Source: Gammaproteobacteria bacterium
GTDB lineage: Bacteria > Pseudomonadota > Gammaproteobacteria > Steroidobacterales > Steroidobacteraceae
Assembly: GCA_005878835.1 (NCBI GenBank)
Contig: VBMV01000059.1
Coordinates: 62,001 to 126,000 of the forward strand
DNA: 64,000 nt
Reading direction: 5' to 3'
The translations under genes were made by a program, and so were the position numbers. The number at the start of each line of letters is the position of its first letter. Position 1 is the first letter of the stretch. The notes below the pieces were generated by a model, which was given only the letters and a program-made list of their open reading frames with translations, had not been told where the DNA came from and ran no database searches. Below are positions 17,509 to 24,969 of this stretch, piece by piece.

Positions 17509-18447
17509 TCATGTCGCCTGCTGCAGTCGCTCGAGCGCGCCGGCCGCGTGCCGCTCGCGCTCGCGCCACCGGCCTCGCGAGCTCCACGGCAGCGCCTGCC
17601 ACGCGAGCATCGCGCGCTGGCGATCCTCTCCCCAGTGATAACCCCCGAGGGCGCCGTCCTGACGCAGCACGTTGTGGCAGGGAATGAGCCATGCCACCGG
17701 GTTGGCGCCGACGGCCCTGCCCACCGCCCGGGCGGCCCCGGGGCTACCCACCGCGCGCGCGAGCGCCGCGTACGTGGTCGGTCCGGCGCTGCCGAGCTCG
17801 AGCAGCGCCTGCCAGACCTTGAGCTGAAAGTTCGTGCCCTTCACGGCGAGCTTGAGAGGTGGCGCGGCCCGCGCGCAAGCCGCGCCGCGGGACGAGCCCC
17901 AGACGCGTCCCGCAACCGCCGCCGCGGCGTCCTCGTCGCGCCGCAGGCGCGCCTGCGGCCAGCTGGCGGCGAGCGCGGCCACGCAGGCGCGCTCGGTCCC
18001 TGGCTCGATGAAGGCGAGATGGCACAGGCCGCGCGGGGTGCTCGCGAGCAGCGCGCGCCCGAAAGGGGTGTCGGTGATGCCGTAGGTGATCTGCATGCCG
18101 CGGCCGCGGGCCTTGAGCTCCCCGGGGGTGACCGCTTCCAGCGTGACCATCAGGTCGTGCAGCCGCGAAGGTCCCGACAGGCCGACACAGTAGGCCGCCT
18201 CCAGCACCGAGGGGGTGCTGGCGAGCGCCGCGCGGGCGGCGCGCGCGGTGACGTACGCCAGGTACTGCCGCGGGGTGACGCCGGCCCAGCGGCGGAACAG
18301 GCGGTTGAAATGGAACTCCGACAGGTGCGCGGAAGCGGCGATCGCGGCCAGGCGCGGCTGCGCGCGGAAGTTGGCGTCGATGAAGCGGATCGCTCGGGCG
18401 ATGCGCCCGAAATCGCGGCTGTCGAGGAATGCGGGCCCGGTGTCCAT
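17509..18447 (-). CDS. Ada-like protein: AraC-type HTH plus O6-methylguanine-DNA methyltransferase
   Basis: A 312-residue two-domain protein. Residues 13-115 are an AraC-type helix-turn-helix (IAASAHLSEFHFNRLFRRWAG); residues 120-300 are a methylguanine methyltransferase with acceptor Cys257 in IPCHNV. It lacks the N-terminal zinc domain of E. coli Ada that senses methyl-phosphotriesters, so how the HTH is controlled is unclear; such short Ada forms are common. It repairs O6-alkylguanine by suicide transfer to its own cysteine. It is a single gene, with a small membrane ORF upstream on the same strand. The C-terminal tail after residue 285 is Arg-rich and variable. Confidence 0.92.
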   Translation of the reverse strand: MDTGPAFLDSRDFGRIARAIRFIDANFRAQPRLAAIAASAHLSEFHFNRLFRRWAGVTPRQYLAYVTARAARAALASTPSVLEAAYCVGLSGPSRLHDLMVTLEAVTPGELKARGRGMQITYGITDTPFGRALLASTPRGLCHLAFIEPGTERACVAALAASWPQARLRRDEDAAAAVAGRVWGSSRGAACARAAPPLKLAVKGTNFQLKVWQALLELGSAGPTTYAALARAVGSPGAARAVGRAVGANPVAWLIPCHNVLRQDGALGGYHWGEDRQRAMLAWQALPWSSRGRWRERERHAAGALERLQQAT

Positions 18448-18519
18448 GGGGCGATGATAGTCGCGTGCGCGCGGCGTGCGACCCGATTCTTGCGGCGCGC
18501 CGGCAGCTCATGCCAGATT

Positions 18520-18624
18520 TCAGCGCCACAGGTGCGAGCAGGGCCAGCGCGCCACGACCACGCCCACGCCGATCGACACCACCAGCAGCAAGGTAACCGT
18601 GAGACCGATCAGCACACGCCGCAT
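18520..18624 (-). CDS. Possible 34-residue single-span membrane peptide
   Basis: ATG at 18624 opens a frame of 34 codons encoding a basic start (MRRVLIG) and one strongly hydrophobic helix ending in ARWPCSHLWR. Small single-span proteins like this are common and often missed. No clear ribosome site is visible and it lies in the short gap between the Ada-like gene and the divergent glgA, so it could be chance. No function is proposed. Confidence 0.4.
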   Translation of the reverse strand: MRRVLIGLTVTLLLVVSIGVGVVVARWPCSHLWR

Positions 18625-18644
18625 CGGCGCATCATAACCGCCAC

Positions 18645-20105
18645 GTGCCCGAGAGACTCGCCATCTGCCTGCTCGCCTCCGAAGTCGAGCCGCTCTCCAA
18701 GACCGGCGGCCTGGCGGACGTGAGCGGGGCGCTGACCAGGTACCTGTACGGCGCCGGGCATGACGTGCGCCTCTTCACGCCGTGCTACGCCTCCATCGAG
18801 CGCGCGGCGCATGCGGCGCAGCCGGTCGCCGCCCTGCAGCAGGTGCCGCTGGCGGTGGGACCCAACAACTACCGGTTCTCGGTGCTGCGCGCGCAGCTGC
18901 CGGGCGGCGCGCCGGCGTATCTGATCGACTGCCCCGCGCTGTATGCGCGCACCGCCCTGTACACCAGCGATCCCGACGAGCACCTGCGCTTCCTCGCCTT
19001 CACGCGCGCGGCGCTCACCGCCTGCCAGCGCCTGGGGTGGGCGCCGCAGGTTCTGCACTGCAACGACTGGCACACCGCCTTTGCGCCGCTGTTGCTCAGG
19101 ACGGCCTGGGAGGACGAGCCGCTGTTCGCCACGACCCGCACGCTGCTGACGATCCATAACATCGGCTATCAGGGCATCTTCGCGGCGGCCCGGATTGCCG
19201 ATCTCGGGCTGGCGGGCCGGCGCAGCCTCCTGCACCAGCCGGACCTCGCCGCCGGGCGGATCAACGCCCTGCGCCACGGCATCCTGTATGCCGACTCCAT
19301 CACCACGGTCAGCCCGACGCATGCGCGCGAGATCTGCTCGGATGAGTACGGCATGGGGTTGCAGGACAGCCTGCGCGAGCGCGGCCGCGCCGTGACCGGC
19401 ATTCTGAACGGCGTCGACTACGAGGAGTGGGATCCACGCCACGACCGCTACCTGCCCGCCCACTACGACTCCGAGCGGCTCGCGGTGAAGGGCGAGCTGA
19501 AGCGTCAGTTCGCGCAGCGCCACGCGCTCGCGGCGGCCCCCAAGGTGCCACTGGCCGGGCTCGTGAGCCGGCTGGCCGTCCAGAAAGGCATCGAGCTCAT
19601 GTTCGAGGCCTTACCGAAGACGCTCAGCGCGCGGCCGCTCAGTTTCGTCGCCCTCGGCAACGGTGAGCCGCAGTACGAGGAGTTCTTCACCGCCCTGGCG
19701 CGGCGCTTCCCGGGGCGGGTGGTGTTTCACTGCGGCTACGACGAGGAGCTCGCGCACTGGATCGAGGCGGCGAGCGATCTGTTTCTCATGCCCTCGCGCT
19801 ACGAGCCGTGCGGGCTCAACCAGATGTACAGCCTGCGCTACGGCACCGTGCCGGTCGTGCGCCGCACCGGCGGGCTCGCCGACTCGGTGCAGCACTACGA
19901 CACCCGCACCGGCACCGGCACCGGCGTGGTGTTCAACGATTTCAACACCCAGGCTCTGCAGTGGGCGCTGAACACGGCGCTCGACCTGTACGCCACGCCG
20001 CGGCACTGGGCGCGGGTGGTGAGAAACGGCATGCAGCAGGACTTCTCCTGGGAGCGCCAGGGAGGCGAGTACGTGGCGCTCTACCGGCGACTCATCGCAG
20101 GCTGA
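18645..20105 (+). CDS. glgA: Glycogen synthase GlgA
   Basis: A 486-residue GT5 glycogen/starch synthase that extends alpha-1,4-glucan from ADP-glucose in the cytoplasm, at the usual family length. The ADP-glucose-binding loop is KTGGLADV near residue 20, HCNDWHT near 140, and the C-terminal catalytic stretch SRYEPCGLNQMYSLRYG near 385 followed by RTGGLADSV. The start is GTG at 18645, which places the KTGG loop at the normal distance. It faces the minus-strand glgP-glgC block and its last 14 bp overlap the tail of the LEA2 lipoprotein gene. Together these genes make and recycle glycogen. Confidence 0.97.
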   Translation: MPERLAICLLASEVEPLSKTGGLADVSGALTRYLYGAGHDVRLFTPCYASIERAAHAAQPVAALQQVPLAVGPNNYRFSVLRAQLPGGAPAYLIDCPALYARTALYTSDPDEHLRFLAFTRAALTACQRLGWAPQVLHCNDWHTAFAPLLLRTAWEDEPLFATTRTLLTIHNIGYQGIFAAARIADLGLAGRRSLLHQPDLAAGRINALRHGILYADSITTVSPTHAREICSDEYGMGLQDSLRERGRAVTGILNGVDYEEWDPRHDRYLPAHYDSERLAVKGELKRQFAQRHALAAAPKVPLAGLVSRLAVQKGIELMFEALPKTLSARPLSFVALGNGEPQYEEFFTALARRFPGRVVFHCGYDEELAHWIEAASDLFLMPSRYEPCGLNQMYSLRYGTVPVVRRTGGLADSVQHYDTRTGTGTGVVFNDFNTQALQWALNTALDLYATPRHWARVVRNGMQQDFSWERQGGEYVALYRRLIAG

Positions 20106-20553
20106 AGCTGCCGCGCTCCTCGAACGGAATCGAGCGCATCAGGCCCTCGGCGAGTGCGATCCTGCCGGTGACACGGTAGGCGACGCTGCGCGCGGGCGCC
20201 TCCGACCCGCGCCCGAGAAGCTTCAAGAGCGCGCCCGCGAGGTTGGTGGTGACGTCCATGTCGAATTCGGCCTCCCCCATGGGCGGCACGACGAAGCTCG
20301 CCACCGAGGCGCCGCTCGCCAGCTGCTGCCCCTCGACTTCCAGGGTGTACTCGAGTCCCTTCACCGGCAGCCTGCGGTCGTTGGGGTTCTGCACGCGCAT
20401 GCGCACCTTGAGGCGCTGTTCCCACAGGTCGCCGTGCTCGATCTGCACGTCGACCACCGAGAGCCTCGGGGCGATGAATTTCGAGGTGAGCGCGCAGGCA
20501 CCGAGCAGCAACGCCGCCGCGCACAGAGCCGGGAACCAACCGCGGGCTCTCAT
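20092..20553 (-). CDS. LEA type 2 (WHy-domain) lipoprotein
   Basis: A 153-residue protein with a lipoprotein signal (LLLGAC near residue 20), so probably membrane-anchored in the periplasm. The rest is a LEA14/WHy-type immunoglobulin-like fold: PRLSVVDVQIEHGDLWEQ, then RMRVQNPNDRRLPVKGLEY with the family's NPN motif near 57, and a C-terminal strand region. Such proteins are linked to desiccation or stress tolerance but their action is not known. It overlaps malQ by 4 bp (ATGA) at its start, so it ends the glycogen operon, and it overlaps glgA tail-to-tail. Confidence 0.85.
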   Translation of the reverse strand: MRARGWFPALCAAALLLGACALTSKFIAPRLSVVDVQIEHGDLWEQRLKVRMRVQNPNDRRLPVKGLEYTLEVEGQQLASGASVASFVVPPMGEAEFDMDVTTNLAGALLKLLGRGSEAPARSVAYRVTGRIALAEGLMRSIPFEERGSFSLR

Positions 20554-21914
20554 CCTGGCGCGCGGCCGAAGGCGCCGTTCAGGCGCGCGTAGTCGCGCGC
20601 GAGCTGCGCGGTGAGCGCGCCCGCGGGCAGTCGCCAGGTCCAGTTCCCCTCCACGGTCCCCGGGGTGTTCAGCCGCGCGCAGGAGTCCAGGCCGAGGATG
20701 TCCTGCGCCGGGATGATGGCGAGCCGCGCCACCGAGCCCAAGGCTGCGCGTATCAGCGCCGCGGGCATGGCGCCTTCGGTCACGCGCAGGAAATAATCGA
20801 CCCGCTGCGCGGTGTCGCGGTCCAGGCTCGCGTACCAGCCGAGCGTGGTGTCGTTGTCGTGGGTGCCGGTGTACGCCACGCAGTCACGCTCGTGCAGATA
20901 GGGCAGGTGCGCATTGGCGGGGTCGCCGTCGAAGGCGAACTGCAGCACCCGCATTCCCGGCAGCCCAAAGCCGCTCTTCAGCGCCAGCACGTCCTCGGTG
21001 ATGACCCCCAGATCCTCGGCGACCAGCGGCAGGTCGCTGAACTCGTCCAGGAGCCGGCGCAGCAGCAGCTCTCCCGGAGTGCTGAGCCAGGTGCCGCCGC
21101 GCGCATCGGCAGCGCCGGCGGGCACGGCCCAGTGGGCCGCCAGCGCCCGGAAATGGTCGATGCGCAGCAGATCCATTCGCGCCAGCTGCGCCCGCACCCG
21201 AGCGAGCCACCAGCTGAAGTCGGTGCGCCGCAGTGCCTGCCAGTCATAGACCGGATTGCCCCACAGCTGGCCCAGTTGCGAGAAGTAATCCGGCGGCACA
21301 CCCCCGATCGCAGCCGGCTCGCCGGTGGCGGTGAGCTGGAACAGCTCGCGATGCGCCCAGGTCTCCACCGAGGAGGGGCCCACGTAGAAGGGCAGATCCC
21401 CGAACAGCCGCACGCCGCGCGTGCGCGCGTGCGCGCGCAGCTGGTTCCACTGCAGGTGGAACGCGTATTGCTCGCGCTCGATGCGGGCGATTTCCGGCGC
21501 GAGCTCATTCGCGGCCTGCGCGAGCGCCTCGGGCGAGCGGTCGCGCAGCGGCGGCGGCCACTGCCAGAACGGCGCGCCGCCGTGCGCGCGCGTCAGCGCC
21601 TCGAACAGCGCGTAGTCGTGCAGCCACGGGCCGGAGGCCGCCAGGAACTCCGGGTCGATCGGCGCGTTGGGATCGGGCAGCTCCGCCGCATCGAGAAACG
21701 CCGCGTTGCCTGCGTGGTCCGAGCGCACCCAGTAGGGGGAGCGATCCTCGCCCACCGGTCCCGCCGGCAGGACCTGCCACACGGAAAAGGCGGCCTCGCT
21801 CAGCCAGTCGACGAAGGCGCGGCCGCCGCGACCGAGCGCCGCGTCGAGGGCGGACATCGGCAGCAGCACCCCGGCGCGGCGCCGGTCGAAGACGGGTAAT
21901 CGCATGCTGGTCAC
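20550..21914 (-). CDS. malQ: 4-alpha-glucanotransferase MalQ
   Basis: A 454-residue GH77 amylomaltase, a little short of the roughly 500 usual for the compact form. It transfers alpha-1,4-glucan chains between maltodextrins, producing substrates for phosphorylase. Signatures include FSVWQVLPAGPVGEDRSPY near residue 45, RLFGDLPFYVGPSSVETWAH near 168, the nucleophile region MDLLRIDHFRAL near 245, LVAEDLGVITEDV near 295 and YTGTHDNDTTLGWY near 345. It is in the minus-strand glycogen operon, 22 bp after the GH57 gene, and is coupled to the LEA2 lipoprotein. Confidence 0.96.
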   Translation of the reverse strand: MTSMRLPVFDRRRAGVLLPMSALDAALGRGGRAFVDWLSEAAFSVWQVLPAGPVGEDRSPYWVRSDHAGNAAFLDAAELPDPNAPIDPEFLAASGPWLHDYALFEALTRAHGGAPFWQWPPPLRDRSPEALAQAANELAPEIARIEREQYAFHLQWNQLRAHARTRGVRLFGDLPFYVGPSSVETWAHRELFQLTATGEPAAIGGVPPDYFSQLGQLWGNPVYDWQALRRTDFSWWLARVRAQLARMDLLRIDHFRALAAHWAVPAGAADARGGTWLSTPGELLLRRLLDEFSDLPLVAEDLGVITEDVLALKSGFGLPGMRVLQFAFDGDPANAHLPYLHERDCVAYTGTHDNDTTLGWYASLDRDTAQRVDYFLRVTEGAMPAALIRAALGSVARLAIIPAQDILGLDSCARLNTPGTVEGNWTWRLPAGALTAQLARDYARLNGAFGRAPG

Positions 21915-21936
21915 ACCTTGGGCTGCCGCCTTGGGG

Positions 21937-23637
21937 TCAGCCGCCGGTGGCGCGACGCATGGTTCCGCCGTGCTCGGGAGCGCCGTGCCCGGTCGAGATC
22001 GGCAGCGTCAGCTCGCCCGGGGGCGGAAGATTCAGCCGCCGGTACAGCGTCAGGAGCTGGCGCCGGTAGAGGTGATCGAACTGGCTGACGGCATCCGCCG
22101 GGTTGTAGTCCCCGAACCACCAGAACCAGTCGGAGCTCTCACAGCGCGCGAGCTGGCGGCCGGCGGCGGCGCGCTCGCCCGGATCGCCCGCGTCCTGCAT
22201 GACCCGATCGTAGGCCTCCTTGGCGTTGCACAGCAGATCCCACGCCCGGTTCTTGTCCGCATCCCCCATCCAGGTCGCGAGTGTGCCGTGCACCCAGCTG
22301 CCGGCGCACACCCGCGGCAGCGGGGCGGGCTGCAGGCCGCGTGCCAGACAGTCGGACAGGGTCGTCAGCTCGAGCAGCGGATGGCTCGCGAGCTGCTCGT
22401 ACAGCGCGCGCAGGAAATAGAAGCCGTTGAACGGGTAATGCTCCCAGGCGTTCTCACCGTCGAGCGCGATGAGCACGGCGTGATTGCCCCCGGACTCGTA
22501 GCGGCGTGCGAGCTGCGACAGCTCCTCGACCAGGTTGGCGGCGGCGTCATCGCCGTGCCAGGTCGCGTAGGTGAAGCCGATCAGATCGGACAGCGTGTCG
22601 TCGCGGAAGAAACAGCTCATGCCGGTGCTGCCCAGGCGGTAAGGGCGGTTGTAGGCGAGCGGGTCCCGGGCCGCGTTCGCATCGGTGAGCGCCAGGCTCC
22701 CGCGCAGCACCCCGTCGCTGCTGGCGGCCCAGCGGAAGCCGGCGGCGGCGAGCAGTCCGAGCGTCGCGGCGCTGACGGCTCCTTCCGCGGGCCAGCAGCC
22801 GGCGGGACGGGTGCCGAAAGCGCGGGTGAATACGCGGATAGCCTCCTCGATGTGCCAGGTGGCGCGCACCGCGCCCCCGGGATAGGCCGCATGTGCGGGC
22901 AGTTGCAGCGTGGGCAGCGCATCGCGCGCGCACTGGAAGTCGAGCAGCAGCGGGATGATCGGATGTCCGTAGGGCGTGACCGACAGCTCGCACTGCCCGC
23001 GCTCGGCGAGGCGCCGGTAGCGCAACAGCACCTGGCCCACCAGAGCGCCGATCAGCGTGAGCAGATCGCGGCGCTGCGCGGGGCTGAAGTCGCGCCCGCG
23101 CTCGGTCAGGCGCGCGACCAGCGGGTCCGTGCGCCGCACGCTCTCGCCGAGCCAGGCGAGGTGATACCAGACCGCGAGATCGTGGATGAACTGGTCGGAA
23201 GCGTAAGCGACGCGCTCCAGCGTGCCGAGCGTCTCGGCGATGGTCGCGAGCTCCAGGTAGGGCCCGAAGCGCTCGATCATCTGCTGGCGCTGCGCCCGCA
23301 GGCAGGTGCGCAGCAGCTCCAGCCGCGCCGCCGGCTCGGTCGGTACCGGGTCCGGGCCCAGCAGCGCCAGCACCGGGTCCGGCAGCGGGCTGCCGTTGTG
23401 CAGATGCTCGGCGACGCGCCGCGCGATCTCCTCGACCTGCTCGATGAGCAGCGGGGTGAAGTTCACCACCGCGCGCGCCGCCGGGTTGCCTTCCAGGTGC
23501 GCCGCCATGTCGGTGTAGTCCTTGACGGCGTGCAGATAGGTCCACGGCAGCGCGTACTGGCCGGTGAGCGCGTCCTTGTACTGCGGCTGGTGCATGTGCC
23601 ACAGCAGGATGACCGGCAGGCGGGGCGCGGCGCTCAC
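21937..23637 (-). CDS. Glycoside hydrolase family 57 alpha-glucan enzyme
   Basis: A 566-residue GH57 enzyme acting on alpha-glucans. Conserved regions are HMHQPQY at 14-20, CELSVTPYGHPIIPLL near 232, GCWPAEGAVS near 284 with the nucleophile Glu, and FRDDTLSDLIGF near 343 with the acid Asp. The GCWPAEG form is like the amylopullulanase/alpha-amylase branch (often GMWPSEG) rather than classical GH57 branching enzymes, so hydrolysis or disproportionation of glycogen-derived chains is most likely. It has no signal peptide. It follows glgC by only 3 bp. Whether it substitutes for a missing branching or debranching activity cannot be told from sequence. Confidence 0.9.
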   Translation of the reverse strand: MSAAPRLPVILLWHMHQPQYKDALTGQYALPWTYLHAVKDYTDMAAHLEGNPAARAVVNFTPLLIEQVEEIARRVAEHLHNGSPLPDPVLALLGPDPVPTEPAARLELLRTCLRAQRQQMIERFGPYLELATIAETLGTLERVAYASDQFIHDLAVWYHLAWLGESVRRTDPLVARLTERGRDFSPAQRRDLLTLIGALVGQVLLRYRRLAERGQCELSVTPYGHPIIPLLLDFQCARDALPTLQLPAHAAYPGGAVRATWHIEEAIRVFTRAFGTRPAGCWPAEGAVSAATLGLLAAAGFRWAASSDGVLRGSLALTDANAARDPLAYNRPYRLGSTGMSCFFRDDTLSDLIGFTYATWHGDDAAANLVEELSQLARRYESGGNHAVLIALDGENAWEHYPFNGFYFLRALYEQLASHPLLELTTLSDCLARGLQPAPLPRVCAGSWVHGTLATWMGDADKNRAWDLLCNAKEAYDRVMQDAGDPGERAAAGRQLARCESSDWFWWFGDYNPADAVSQFDHLYRRQLLTLYRRLNLPPPGELTLPISTGHGAPEHGGTMRRATGG

Positions 23638-23640
23638 GGC

Positions 23641-24918
23641 TCAACTGTTGCGCAGGCTGCGCAGCATGTCGACGGTGACCAGCACCACGCCTTTGTCGGT
23701 CACGTGGAAGCGGCGCGCGTCCGCCTCGCGCTCCAGGCCGATGTGGGTGCCGTCGGGCACCTCGCAGCCCTCGTCGATGATCGCCCCCGAGATGGCGCAA
23801 CCGCGGCCGATCTCGGCGTGCGGCAGCACGACGGAGCGGTGGATGCTGGTGCGCTCCTCGACGCGCACGTCGGAGAACAGCAGCGACTCGCGCACCACGG
23901 CCCCGGAGATGATGCAGCCGCCCGACACCATGGAGTTGACGGCCATGCCGCGGCGGCCGTCCTCGTCGAGGATGAATTTCGCGGGCGGCTGCTGCACCTG
24001 GTAGGTCCAGATGGGCCAGTCCTGATCGTAGATGTTGAGCTCCGGGCGCACGTGGACCAGCTCGAGGTTGGCGTCGTAGTAGGCATCGATGGTGCCGACG
24101 TCGCGCCAGTAGCTTTGCGCACGCGTCTGCACGTCCTGGAAAGGATAAGCAAACACCTGGCGGTCGCCGGCGATGGCTACGGGCAGGACGTCGCGGCCGA
24201 AATCGTGGGCGGAAGACTCGTTGGCGGCGTCCGCGGCGAGCAGGCTCTCGAGCAGGCGCGTGTTGAACACGTAGATGCCCATGGAGGCGAGAATGGTGTC
24301 GGGGCGGCCCGGCAGCGAGTCGGGCGTCGCCGGCTTCTCCGCGAACTTCGTGACCCGATTCCACTCGGTCGCGGTCAGCACCCCGAAATGCTGCGAGTCC
24401 TGCGCCGGCACCTCGACCACCCCGACGGTGATGTCGGCGCCCTTCTCCACGTGGTAGGCGATCATCGGACCGTAGTCCATCTTGTAGATATGGTCCCCGG
24501 CGAGCACCAGCACGTGCTTGGGCCGGTGCGAGACGATCAGCTCGATGTTCTGGTGCACGGCGTCCGCCGTACCCCGGTACCACAAGGGGCCCAGCTGCTG
24601 CTGCGCGGGAACCACCTCGACGAACTCGCTGAATTCCCCGCGCAGGTAGCTCCAGCCGTGCTGCACGTGCTGGATCAGCGACTGCGCCTTGTACTGCGTG
24701 AGAATGGAGATCTGGCGGATCCCCGAGTTCACGCAGTTCGACAGCACGAAGTCGATGATGCGGAACTTGCCGCCGAAGGGCGTCGCCGGCTTGCAGCGAT
24801 GCGCGGTGAGATCCCGCAGCCGCTCCCCGCGCCCGCCCGCCATGATGATGGCGAGCGTGCCGCCCGTCAGGCGGCTCACGTAGCGTCCGGAGGATGCGCG
24901 TGCGGGCTGGCGGGGCAT
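23641..24918 (-). CDS. glgC: Glucose-1-phosphate adenylyltransferase GlgC
   Basis: A 425-residue ADP-glucose pyrophosphorylase, the committed and allosterically controlled step of glycogen synthesis. The N-terminal nucleotide loop IIMAGGRGERLRDLT is near residue 25, KPATPFGGKFRIIDF near 43, and the sugar-binding WYRGTADAV near 112; the C-terminal beta-helix contains repeated SVV/GCIIS hexapeptides from about 300. The start is ATG at 24918, since upstream sequence has no better codon and the N-terminal extension MPRQPARASSGRYVSRL is normal for this branch. It sits between glgP and the GH57 gene on one transcript. Confidence 0.97.
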   Translation of the reverse strand: MPRQPARASSGRYVSRLTGGTLAIIMAGGRGERLRDLTAHRCKPATPFGGKFRIIDFVLSNCVNSGIRQISILTQYKAQSLIQHVQHGWSYLRGEFSEFVEVVPAQQQLGPLWYRGTADAVHQNIELIVSHRPKHVLVLAGDHIYKMDYGPMIAYHVEKGADITVGVVEVPAQDSQHFGVLTATEWNRVTKFAEKPATPDSLPGRPDTILASMGIYVFNTRLLESLLAADAANESSAHDFGRDVLPVAIAGDRQVFAYPFQDVQTRAQSYWRDVGTIDAYYDANLELVHVRPELNIYDQDWPIWTYQVQQPPAKFILDEDGRRGMAVNSMVSGGCIISGAVVRESLLFSDVRVEERTSIHRSVVLPHAEIGRGCAISGAIIDEGCEVPDGTHIGLEREADARRFHVTDKGVVLVTVDMLRSLRNS

Positions 24919-24969
24919 GAGGCGTACTACAGCGCAAGGCGCGCCGTCAGCGCAACCTTAAAGTATGCC

